Below are positions 25,301-37,100 of a stretch of DNA of 64,000 nt, piece by piece. A program made the translations under genes and the position numbers. The notes below the pieces were generated by a model that worked only from the letters and a program-made list of their open reading frames with translations, did no database searches and was not told the origin of the DNA. Each line of letters begins with the position of its first letter. Position 1 is the first letter of the stretch. The DNA lies in assembly GCA_964247055.1 (NCBI GenBank), contig OZ176052.1:8928001-8992000 (forward strand), read 5' to 3'. The stretch is from Paragordius varius (lineage: Eukaryota > Nematomorpha).

Positions 25301-28300
25301 TATGAAAAATCAGTTTTTAGCAGGTAGCTCCTTACCCAGCAGCTATCATCAAATAAACGGTAGACTAAATTTTTTGCCTTTTAACAGGGAATACGTGGAA
25401 TCTTTATTGAATTTTTACGGTCTCATACCTAGGGCGTAAAATCGATTTAAAAAATTATTTTTGTGGACTTCTGTTTTCAAAAAAAAACCCGTTTTTCATA
25501 CGGGGTGGGCCCGAACTGGGGGCCTATTTCAAAAAAAGGGCGAAGCTATTGTCGGGGCATTCATTAATGATTATATTTTTTCGATATTTGGATTTGATTG
25601 GGTCTACCGGTTTTCCTGTACCAGATCACAAAGCCAGCATTTTCCATTTTTATAAATATATAGATTATAAAATTACAATTATTATTTATGTTTATGGGCT
25701 AAATGTATCACAAAATTATTCTAACCTTACATTTCTAGATCTTATCAATCATACCTATCAAGTCGCCAAAGATTCGAAAATTGAATATTCTACACTGCCT
25801 AATTACCAATTTTATGATATTAAGTCTCAAATTACTGATCTTTTGAGTAATATATGCTCACAAAAAACGCGACATCTCAATGTTTTGAATAATTTCGATA
25901 ATATACTGGCCGTAATACCTCGTAAACAGAATTCCCATAAAACTGGAGTTGATTTATGTATAACACTTGTACATCCAATTCATATTGATGACGAACTATT
26001 TAATTCTGTTTCAAATCATAATCTTTTTTTAAGTAATAAAAGGACACTTTTTATACTGGCATCATCGGTTATGAATATAGAAAATCCTGCCAGCCAAAAT
26101 CACTCTATAATCAGTTATGATATTCCACAGTTGGCTGAAATACAATATATTCATGCGGAAAGATATGCGCTTGTTAAATTTTTGAATTCATCATCTGATT
26201 TAAATTCCAAAATAGGAATAATTCCTTTAATTCAAGAATTGTTTGAGATAACACCCAGTGAAGAATTACTTTCTAGCTTACAAATTGGCAAGGTTTACTT
26301 AAATATATTTTGGTTTTAAATTTTTACTGTATTTAATTTTTGGATATTATATTATTTTTATATTTGGGCTATGATCTGGCTCAAAGTTTGAATTTTTGTA
26401 TTATAAAATTTGATTAATCAATATTAAATTCTTTATGTGATTTTCTTAACATTTTGTGGACAGATAATTGAGGTTAGCGTTGTCGAGATGTCGGAAAACA
26501 AAAATGAACCATACAAGCATATTGTGTTCGTCAAATTTCACTGTGTGGACACGTCAATGCAAATATCAAATGAAAAAAATGAAAATGATAAAACTATTAT
26601 TAGATTAAACACTCAAGAAAAAACTCAGGTTTTTATAATTTTGCCGTTTATTGTATCCCTTATAGCACCTTTTCAAATTATGTAATTTAATTATTATTAT
26701 TAGTATCAAAATTAGTTCATTTTTTGTCAATCATATATTATTTAAAGAGACTTTTTTTATAAATTACTTTATTTAAATTCATCCATGGTTTATACTTAAA
26801 ATATGATTTTAATTATCTGTTCCTCAGGATACAAACTCTTTGTCGAGAATGGATCCATTCATCCTTGATATAAATGATACTAAACACACTAAATCAACCA
26901 TATTTGAAGATTTGATCGGCACTTCGAGAAATAGAAATTATTGTTTATATCCAACTACTCAAACAACATTACCACCTATTGGAGCCATTGTATCATCGAC
27001 TGATATTGGACCAAAATTTTTTGTCGTTCGCAAACGATTTAACACATACTTAACTCTTGACTTTTGTAATGGAGCCAGAGTGTACATTGATGAAATCGTT
27101 AGGGCCTGGAAACCATATCTATATGATCAAATCAAAGAATACTATGGTAGTGTGCTTAACACCGATCAAAATATCACTAAAATAGGGGGCAGAAAAATTA
27201 ACAAATATAGTGCAATACGTGAAGAATATATGGATTTGGCTGAAAAAGAGGAATCTAATATTTTATCTTTAAATCCTTGGAAAGATAATAATAATAATCA
27301 TAAGTTTGGAAATGAGACTCATGTACCGTTTGATATAGTTGAGGTTTTCTGTTTTTATTCGATCAATTAATTTTATAAAAAACCTTAAGACATTTATATC
27401 ATTTATTATAGGATACGGATGTCATGGAACTGATACCTGAGGGTTTTATTTTTGACAATGCCAAGTTTAAGGTCATTTCCCATTATAGATATGAATCAAA
27501 GTACACAACTATTTCGCGATCATTTCCAGTCCTTGCATTATGTTTACATGATAACGACCCCATAGAACAATCTAACTTGTAAAGATTACAAATAAACAAT
27601 TATTTAATTTTATTTTTGAACCCTTTTACAGTAAAAATTGAAATTCTTTGAACAAAACATAAAAAGTCTAATTTATCTTAAATCAGCTTCCTTCAACTCT
27701 GAAGATCTACAGCTTTGATGATAATTTATATAAAGCAGACGATATTTTAAAACTCAAAAATTTAACATGACCTATATTATTACAATCGTGAATTGTAAAA
27801 TTTATGTGGTATACTTTTTAACTATAAACGATAGGGAATTTTAAACATCAATTAAATTATTTTGGTTATATAACAATATAAGCCTTTTATTTCTTTTTTT
27901 ATTATATGATTTTGTTATAGAAAAGAGTTATGTTTTTAACTTAACTTGTAACTTTTTCTTACAAATTTTAGCGAAATTGGGACCCGTGTTAATGTGTTTG
28001 CTGAAAAGATTACAGACGACGATAGGATAGCTCAATTTTTCATTACTTATGGCGTTAAAGGGATTTGTCGTGGTATTGATTTGGACAAGGATGTTAAGGT
28101 GAAATATTTGTATGATATATTGTTCTTTGTATAATATATTTATACAAAATATATTATTCAACCGAAATTTAATTAGAGTCAGAAATCATGGATTAAATTG
28201 AAGTTAAACATTATGAATTAGGAAGACTAATTGATATTTCATATTAACAAATCAAAAATTTTGATAACTCATAATAACAAAGGGTTTAAAAATATAATAA

Positions 28301-31300
28301 GAGAAGTAAACCACGTTTTCTATTCATATCATAGTTTTAATTTTTTTATCCCAACAATTTAATAACCTAATATCTTTTGTTTGTATGTGCAGATTATTAC
28401 TAATCCATCTCTCCGATTTAAACCCGGGCGTATATATATGAATGCCATTATAGTCGGAAAGCCTGAAACCAGCTATCACACAAATAAACCCTATGTTGAT
28501 CTTTCTGCCGAATCCTGGCTACAAATATCTATGGTCGCCAACAATAATAGTACCATAAATGATTTAAATAATTTATTGCTGGTCCCAAATTCAATCATTC
28601 AAGCCACTTTTTACCGTTGTTTTACATTTCATGATCCTAGTTAGTATTTTTTTAGCCCTTTATAATATTCAAATTTTATAAAATAAATGTCGCAATATCC
28701 CGTACTTAAATAATTTTATTCGATTGTGGTGCTTATAATACAATTGTGCGCCATAAATCTATTTTTAAACTTTTGCAAATATATTACTTATTTTTATTTT
28801 TCTTCGCATTATGTAGTTTTACGTCTTTGGGTTTTCCGTTTACCAAAACAAAATTTTGGTTTGGTATCATTATTTGATTGCGATTTGGACATTATGCATA
28901 AGAATGCTTTTAAGATACCAAAGTTTGGCATGCATGTGCAGAACGATCCCAAAAAAGTAGAAAAGGTATCATATTTATATATTTTTATTATCATTTAAAA
29001 AAATAACATTATTATATTTTTTAATATATAAGGGATTAATGAAAGATGTAGAAAACAATGACGAAGAAACAATGTCTGATTCTGACGCGTCTTTAGATGA
29101 TCTATCAATGAATTTTAAAATGCCTCCAATTCTTAAATTAAATCGAGATTTACGGCATAAAGAATTACCAATGCTATATACTGGAAAAATTAGATATCCC
29201 TTATCTCATGCCGAAAGTTTTATTATTAGTCAAGAACTAAATAAAATAACCGACGAATTTCAACAAACAAAACGTAAAGATGTATCAAAAAAAGATAATC
29301 ATAACAATAATAGCATTTTAAGGATTAAATCACCCTTTAGCAGTATTGCTTTTGAGAAGCAATATTCCACTTTTTATGCCCTTGAGTTAAGATCAAAACA
29401 GCTGACAGATCCTGCCACATCGAAGAAATGTAATGGTGTGTACATCAAAGTAAAAAGATTTATTGGACTTGTTAAAGAATTGCCAGCAGGTATTTTAAAT
29501 ATCAGTCTGCGTGATCAAATTATAACATATTTTTTGAAATGGACTGATCCAAAATCCGCTAAACCCAACGATAATCAAGATAAAAATGTTAAAAGATTAG
29601 CAGATGACGAAAATTGTTATCATGGTGTTGTACTTGTATCCTTATTTCCGCTTAAAATAGCATTGTTTGCACGAAATGATCATGATTCTCACAAACTACT
29701 TGAAGATGGTCAATGGATATCCCTAAAACATTTTGGACAGTATAATCTATTGTCTAACTTTTTTATTAGAAAGACGAAACATAGAAATCAAAAGACTAAT
29801 ACTTTTTGTAAGGCAGACGATATTTTTAAGCCTTGATAACCTATCTTTTCGAGTTGCGTAATAAGAATGGATGTAAATTTATAGATATCTCAATTATGCA
29901 TATTTGGAATTGTAATCATTTGCTCTATGCTATATAGAAAAAATCAAGGATTAAGAAATATCGTTTTCTTTAACAAAAAAGATTTTTAGTCTTTTAGTTT
30001 TTGCGTTTTATATTTATAATTTCAATTTTACTGTAAATTATTTTTACCTTATTTTAGTAAAATAAGTGTATATGATAAAATCTTTCTTTATAGTGGACAG
30101 GAACCTTTCCCAGAAATTATGTATCAAATTGAAACATACAAATCATCCCGTATCATTTTATCACTTGATCGTAAGTCCAAAAACAAAAATATTGGTACTG
30201 TACTTCCAAAGCCTGTTTCCGACTTAGGTAAATGTAAATCATAAATAATTTTTACCATTTAACTTAATGGATGGTTCATTAAATTTCATCGATTCTTTTT
30301 CGGGCAATAAAATAATGGAAATTTTACATATATGAGTTTTTTATAATTTTTTGATTGATACCCCAAATTTTAAGCGGATGGATCAAAAAAGTTTGATTGG
30401 TGGATTCCTTCTAACAATTATCAAAACAATGATGCGATATTGCAAAATGAAACCGCTATAAAAGTTACAAAGAAAATGGAAATAGAAACCCAAATATCAC
30501 CTTTAGCGAAATCTCCTACGCATAAAACTGGTAGTCTATTTAGTAATGCCGAACTTTTACCTGATGTAACGCCGCAATCCTTGGAAGAAATTGAGAATTC
30601 ATGTACCAAAAAACATATAAGCAAGTAATTGGATGCTCAAAATTACATTTATTTCAAGCGAAATTTTGGCATTTTAAGAAAACTAATACTTAAATGGTGT
30701 TAAAATTCATTAACAACGCAAATTATTGCGTATTTTACTTGTATAATGTGTCAGCCTTAATCAATTGTTTATCCTTTAATAGGTTTTTTTAATCTCGAAT
30801 TCAAATTATACTTTTTAAATAATTTTTGGCGACATAGTCGATAAGAGTTAACGATTACATAATAACTAGATTTTTAACATTTTTATTTTCTGGTAATTTT
30901 TTAACATAAAATCAACACTTTTAACCAATATATTGTTTTGTAATAGTTAAACCATAATCAATCGAATATATTTAATGAATAATTAGACGTGCAGCTAAAA
31001 GAATGGAAGAAAAATTGGAAACTGATGTTTTTATCCAACAACATTTGGCATCTACCACTACACAAGATTCAACGACTGCTGGAGTTTTTGATTCAATCCC
31101 TGCTTTGGAAAAAGAAATTATCACACAACCTAATAATTCATTTTTATGGACACGACTTTTAGCTCTACACGTTAAGGGTGGGGACATTGAAAAGGGCCGA
31201 CTTACTGCTAAAAAAGCTCTGGAAACTATATCATTAAGGTTTTTTTCTGCTCTCTGCTCACACTAATTTTGTTTAGATTACTCTCTAAAATTGGGAAATT

Positions 31301-33691
31301 ATTTGCAATATGGTAAATTTTGGTAAAACTAAATTTAGATAGTTATCCTAATTTAAATTGAAAATTTCTAAATATTAAAATTTCCAAAAACTAAAAGATT
31401 CATCTAAATCATAATATAGCTTTTACACCTCAAATTCACCCTTGAATATCTAAACACCTTTTAAAATTTTAATTTTCTCCTTGAATATTTCAAATTCACC
31501 CTAAAAATAATTCATTTTGAAGATATTTTAAAAAATTAAATCTGTTTAAAATTAATGTAATACAGAAACATGTGATAAGCTTAGCCATAAAGTAATATTT
31601 CTCAAAAATGAGTTAGGTTAGACTAAAAACACATTATTATTATTTTTAGAGTGAATTTGCGGTGTAAAAGTATAATGATATAAAATTTAAAAATATATAT
31701 ATATATATATATTTTCCTCTAATTTTTAAGAGAATCACAAGAGAGGTTAAATATTTGGATAGCTCTGTTAAACTTGGAACTATTGTGCAATGCTAAGGGT
31801 AATTTATCACTCGAATTTACGCAAACGCTAGATGAAGCATTACGATGCAATGATCCCGAACAAACTTATTTGGCCCTCATTACCATATACATTCGCAACG
31901 GAATGATTGAAGTTTATTGTTACATTTATTGATTATACATATCATATTTTTAAAAAAACATATAATTTAAAAATGCTTTTAACTTTTATATTTATTATTG
32001 TCATAACATTTGAGGTACTTTCCATTTTTTAGCCATATAAATTAACAGTGTAAATATATAATAATAAGTAAATCACGTATTTTTCAAAGAAATTTTAATT
32101 ATGACTGTCTTTCGAGCGGAGGATTGCAGTTTAGAAAAAGTTAGTATTTAAATAAGGCAGGCTTCTCAACATTAAGTAACAAAAATATCAAAGAGTTTGC
32201 AAGAGGAAAATTTTTATAAATATTGCGGGTGATTTTTAATTGATTGCGTATCTATCAATAATACATTGCAAATTTCATGTATGTAATTTTGTGATAACTC
32301 ATATATATATATGGATATAGTTTGCCCATGATACATATCGTAAAATACTCTCTCTATCCACAAAATCACATTCTAACACTGAAAAATCTGATGGTATGGA
32401 CATTCAATCCAAAAAAGTTCCCAACACCATAAAAACTATTATGAAAAGTCCACAGGTTTGGATAAGTTATGTCGAGTTTCTATTCAAACATTGCAGAAGA
32501 CCTCAACAAGCTCGTGAAATGTTGGAAAAAATGTTTATTCATATTGACAAAAAACAACGTAAGATTGCCAAATGCCTTTAATATATAATTTAATTGGTAA
32601 ATCATTTATCGATAATTAGAAAAATTCCTATGCTGAGAATATATTCACTGTTATAGAAATTTAAATATATATATATATACATTACTTTTCACATTAAAGT
32701 AAAAATGGGATTGTATCTTTATTTTTATATAAAGTATTATACTATAAAACCATTTGATTAGTCTAATATCGTTTTGTTTTTAGTAATAACATGAAATTAT
32801 TTATTAATATCCCATAACACGGCATTATAAGTTGATAGTCGGTGATTTTCTGACCGGTCAAAAACCCTAACTCTTTTAGAATAGTTTATAATGGTTATAT
32901 CTCATTATATAATATCATTGCAACATAATATTTACACCTTTTTACCTAGATGTCGAGCTTGTTGTAAAATTTGCATTACTGGAATTCGATTATGGTCACG
33001 CTGAACGGGCCAAAACTATGTTCACTAAAACTTTACAAAGTTATCCCAAGCGAATGGATGTTTGGTTTAGATATTTGGATGCTTTACTTAAACGGAAATT
33101 GCTAACTGATGCTAAGTAAATAATTTTGTTGAGATAATTTCTGTGCGTGAAAAAGATTTGGGGTTTTGTTTAAATTTTATATATACATTGTCGTTTTTGA
33201 AAAAACAAAAAAATTTTTTTTTAGAATTAAGACTTATAATCCATAATAATTAAAAATTACATTAATAATCCTTCATTTTATATAGGTTATTTATTTATTT
33301 TTGTATAAAATTAGAAATTTTTTGCCTCAAATTATATTACAATAATACATGCTAAAAATTTACCCTAAAATTTTTTACAATGTTTCCATGCTTAAAATTG
33401 GAATTTTGCACAGGCTAAATTTAGCCCAAAAATGGGTTATATATATGCGATCAATTTTTTATATGTATTATAAATGATTGTACTACAAAAAACTTAATTT
33501 TTTATTTTATTGTTGTTTAATTGTTCAATTTTTTTAGAAATGTTTTGAATGACCTATCTACCACATCATTTGATAAGAAATCACGTCGTTCAATATACAA
33601 GAGATTGGTAGATTTTGAGGTAAAATATGGAACATTTGAAAATTTGCAGAAGATTAAAGATTCGTTTTCAGACGTAGCTGTGATGACATAA
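13663..33691 (+). CDS. RRP5: RRP5 / PDCD11 rRNA-processing protein
   Basis: RRP5 is a nucleolar S1-repeat protein needed for early pre-rRNA cleavages that release both 18S and 5.8S rRNA. The model has 37 exons, 7,920 nt and 2,639 aa, all phases consistent (coordinates in the three segment entries). The N-terminus IDLPRGGT matches the family ESFPRGG start. S1-like repeats follow, such as SLCIGMKFLGIIKAIHDYEM, ILNCAISTIEDYGYTL and GYIQAIKENGIYVAFPDY. The C-terminal HAT/TPR region has HVELVVKFALLEF, YPKRMDVWFRYLD and SIYKRLVDFE. The protein is much longer than vertebrate homologues (about 1,870 aa) because of polar linkers. The start may instead be the second ATG at 13678. The gene is divergent to ORC1 and convergent with the protease gene. 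Confidence 0.93.
16778..23822 (+). other. RRP5: RRP5 exons 9-22 (central S1 array)
   Basis: Exons are 16778-17063, 17492-17754, 18181-18466, 18790-18990, 19339-19577, 19994-20240, 21188-21336, 21543-21614, 21723-21794, 22038-22274, 22354-22558, 22938-23086, 23325-23418 and 23676-23822. They code for about residues 398-1280. S1-like segments include HSVKIGDSIPCRILDYD, VQINEHIRGFIPLLHLSD, RGYIVNYVPAGVRIAFYC and NWIGQFFHGTIHQSIKSGF. Every internal phase agrees. Introns run from 79 to 947 nt; none is as short as the first five. Confidence 0.82.
20926..21140. repeat. Two copies of a CAGGCTA..GGGCCGC motif, hAT-like
   Basis: In RRP5 intron 14 the segment starting CAGGCTATCCAATAAAGGCT at 20926 recurs, diverged, at 21107, 181 bp apart in the same orientation. 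The GGGCCGC core resembles hAT terminal regions. Family placement is weak. Confidence 0.35.
24050..25665. repeat. Tandem array of repeat-element pieces in RRP5 intron 22
   Basis: The array begins CTAGCGTGAATCTCG and is built of pieces that end in TTTTTATAAATATATAGAT, at 24207, 24789 and 25665. The first two ends are 582 bp apart. Block 24581-24789 is repeated at 25457-25665 (offset 876) with no difference I can see, so part of the array is recent. The same family occurs at 45201-47297. The frames open here (for example 24479-24801) are repeat sequence, not genes. The right end supplies the exon 23 acceptor. Confidence 0.8.
24103..24121 (+). other. G-run, G9-AAA-G7
   Basis: Two long guanine runs sit next to each other in an otherwise A/T-rich intron, just after a short hairpin (GAAGTCCTTCGGACTTC). 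They have G-quadruplex potential in the DNA or in the unspliced RRP5 transcript. Confidence 0.6.
25664..33691 (+). other. RRP5: RRP5 exons 23-37 (late S1 and HAT repeats)
   Basis: Exons are 25664-26292, 26464-26628, 26828-27343, 27412-27578, 27972-28098, 28393-28639, 28817-28965, 29033-29739, 30094-30227, 30375-30624, 30987-31238, 31731-31911, 32321-32558, 32950-33115 and 33538-33691. HAT/TPR repeats occupy the last five exons, from about residue 2310. The exon 30 donor is uncertain: a GT donor after 29739 pairs with acceptor 30093, but a GC donor after 29812 with an acceptor ending at 30100 also keeps frame. The exon 23 acceptor lies in the end of a repeat. The stop codon is TAA at 33689-33691. 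Confidence 0.82.
31415..31675. mobile_element. MITE in RRP5 intron 33
   Basis: The ends are inverted: CTTTTACACCTCAAATTCACCC at the left mirrors GAGTGAATTTGCGGTGTAAAAG at the right, with TATA-type flanks. Repeated TTCAAATTCACCC modules link it loosely to the element at 6971-7326. It has no coding capacity. Confidence 0.6.
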
Positions 33692-34133
33692 ACTATCTTT
33701 TTTCTCCCAATATCTGCATAATGCATCAATTCTCATTCATATTACAATCAATAAATAAAACAATTAAAATGTTTTTATTATTTGATAATTTTTATTTTGC
33801 GGTGCTTAAACTTCGATATTGAGGTTTACCCATCATCTTTAATGTACATGGTGTAGTTAAAGTGAGGTTTTTATTGTTTTTCTTATGTTGTCCTAAGTAG
33901 ATGTGTATCAGATCCAAAACTGGCTTGTTAGTTTACCTAAGGTCGGCCAACACCATTGGGTGATGGCAATAAAACTTTGTAATATTCAATTTAAATCTTT
34001 GTTTGATATATAAAAATATTTTAATAAAAGTAAACTATCATAGGGAGCTTTTATAATCATTTTTTACACATTTATTTATTGATTATTTTTGGAAGCAACC
34101 TAACTAACTAATGATTAAGGAGGGAAGAGTAAT
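33692..34133. terminator. Convergent 3' ends of RRP5 and the protease gene
   Basis: This 442-bp gap lies between two converging genes. AATAAA hexamers on the plus strand at 33750-33759 suit RRP5, and on the minus strand at 34071-34080 suit the protease gene. I see nothing else in it. Confidence 0.6.
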
Positions 34134-37100
34134 TTACAAATTTTCGTTTATCCATTTGTTAAATAATGCAACATTAGTATAAATCCCTGGTTTCTTTTCT
34201 CTTGCACATCCTTGACCCCAAGATACTACGCCAATTAGTTTGTGAATACCTTCAATTTCACATGTTAGCGGGCCTCCTGAGTCACCCTATTTATAATTGT
34301 ATGTTGTGGCAAAAAATTATAAATACAATGTATATTAATGAAACATTTATATAATAAAAAGAACTTTGCAAGCGTCTTTTTGTCCTTCTTCAAAGCCCGC
34401 ACAAATCATTGTAGAAGTTAATCTTCCATTATAGTATTCAGTTGAGTTACATGTTTTCGTTGACATCATTGGTAAACATAGTTCGTTTAAGGCCGTGTCT
34501 TGGCTAGAACCTGAAATAATATTTGTTGATAGTAATATTTTTATTATTAAATTTATACTTTAATGAAATGAAAAATAAATTTATAATTTAACATTAATAA
34601 AAAAAATTATAATGTACAAAAAATATAAGCATGAAAATATTTAAAAATATTCATAAAATAGTATAAACAAAAAATGCACCGAAATGGATAGTGTACTTGA
34701 CATTTTCTTTTTATGATCTACGAAAATACTCATACTATGGTAATGTAAGAAAAAACAGCGGTACCCATCACAAATAACTTCGCGGGCCGCGTTCGAAATA
34801 TATGGGTATTATTAATTTTTTAGCAACTTTACCAATTAGCACATACGTATTCAGATGTTTCAGAAAAATCAATTTTATTTAGATTTTGAATATAGCTATT
34901 TCTTAAATATTTTTAAATGTGTTTATTATTTCTCGCAGACTTGAAGAGTTATTAGAAGCATGTAGGACACCACTGGTATCTTTCATAACTTTTTAATTCG
35001 ATTGTGGGTGTATATTAGATATTTTAGTAAACCTAACTTTTACCTCGTGTTTCTCCGAATCCTGCTATACAGCATATCGTCCCAACGGGTACTTTTTCAT
35101 TTTGTTCAGGTAAACATATTGGTTGCACATAATCCCCAAATATAAATGGTTTATCGACTTCAATTAAAGCTATATCATTGTCATATTTATTGTCTCGATC
35201 GAAATGAATGTGCTTAGTTAATTTTTTTATTCGTCTAATTTGTTCTAAAGGGAGTCCCACGCTCTCCTTGATATGGATACCGGCAGTAATGGTAAAATTC
35301 CAAGCTTCTATATAGCTAATTCACACACACATAATAACTTATTAAAAATAATAATGATATTTTTAAAAAATAATAAAACTTTAATTATATTCTCAACCGA
35401 TCGCAAAATCATTTTGATACTATTGACTCTCCCGATTTCAATGCCATTTTATCAATGATTAAAATTGTCAAAGTTTGTAGTTGAAATTGTTAATTAACCT
35501 TACTTTAAAAAATCATATCCACCCATACAAAACTTGTTAGGATTTAAATTAGTGCCAAAAACCGCTACTTACCTGGTGTAATTGGATTTATTTATGAGTA
35601 GAAACCACAAAATTTACATAACTTAGCATATGCCATTAAAATATGAATTTGGATTTAAATATAAATTTGAAAAAATTATCGTGACCATGTGGAAACAAGC
35701 TTAAAATATATAAAATCTAATTTTATTCGGTAGAAACTATGTTCCTCTGTTATATTTATTTTTAATTTTTAGCTTTAAAAGGTAAAATTAAAAATTTAAA
35801 AATAATGTCAAATATACCTTTATTTTACATACTTTATGTAATTGCATCAAGTTGGTTTAATTAAAACATCTTTAAAAAATTCTAAAATGCCTACAACCGT
35901 ATTGCAAATTATTATATCTAAATATCGTATAAATTAGCCTTCAAATTTTGCCTTCTTTTCTTCCTGAACACAAAATTTTCATATGGCAAGTTTTATCATG
36001 AGTAATTGGGAAAGTCATAGAAAGTAAGCAGGCAGTTAAATTGGTATATACTTCATTTTTTGATCTAACATTAAAACACACATATACAAGTTCACACCTA
36101 ATAGTAGCTACTTATTTTTAGCATTCTGTATTTATGTCAAATTTTTTGATTGAAAAGGACGTTTGCGGCACGCACTATTATAAGAAAAAAGCTGTTAAAA
36201 GTTATCTTTGCTGGCAGAATATAGGGTGAAATGCTGTATTAACAAAGTTGTGATAACATGTGAAAGACTGCGGGTGCTCTAATAGTACAGATTTGAACTA
36301 ATGTGCAAGATCATTGGATGATGACCCAACTCAAACTTAAAACATTTGTCAGAAGTACTATGTGTATCATAAAAAATCAATAGATATCTACGAGCCATGG
36401 TAAATAGGTCACACACAATTTAAAAGAACAAATCGAAAAAAGAGTGACTTGTGAATTCCTGCTTCAACGAGCGGTATTGTGTATTATAATTTTGAAGTAT
36501 CGTGATTACAACACTGTGACTAACAAATATTTAATTAAAACCATGTAATCGAAAAAAGCCGGAATGAGCCAGAAATCATGACGAAATAATTTCGCTACAT
36601 GAAAATGCTTTATCCAGCAAAATCAGTGAAAAACACATTAAAATCGCGATGGAAATTTTTTCCGCATCCTAGCCTGCGCCATCCTAATGCAACTTCTTAT
36701 CCCCTCCCCTCTGCAGCAATTCAATAATTTTAAAAACGTTAGAAAATAGCATATCAAATGGTTTGCTGCAAAAGTCATTCAGTTTTTCTGGCACGGCATT
36801 ATTATATTAGCTGAGAGATGGGCGTATGTAGAAGACGATGTAAAATTGAATAAGATAATTAATTAATTTACTTCCAAAATTACATGGGCATACCAAAAAA
36901 CCGGTAATAAATTAGGATTGCACATGGATTTATAATTTTAAGCTGCATTCATGTTAAGATTGTTGCTGTAACTATATATATGTGTATGGCGTTTTCGAAA
37001 AAAACAATATATTTATTATTAAATTAAGCTTTACCTTATTTTTTATCTAGCTGTTAATAGAGTTAATATCTTACAAAATGTTATTCCAAATATACAAAAA

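Noticed and set aside
24479-25655. Several overlapping frames of 60-80 residues
   Set aside because: They repeat because the DNA is a tandem repeat array in RRP5 intron 22; no protein family is recognised.
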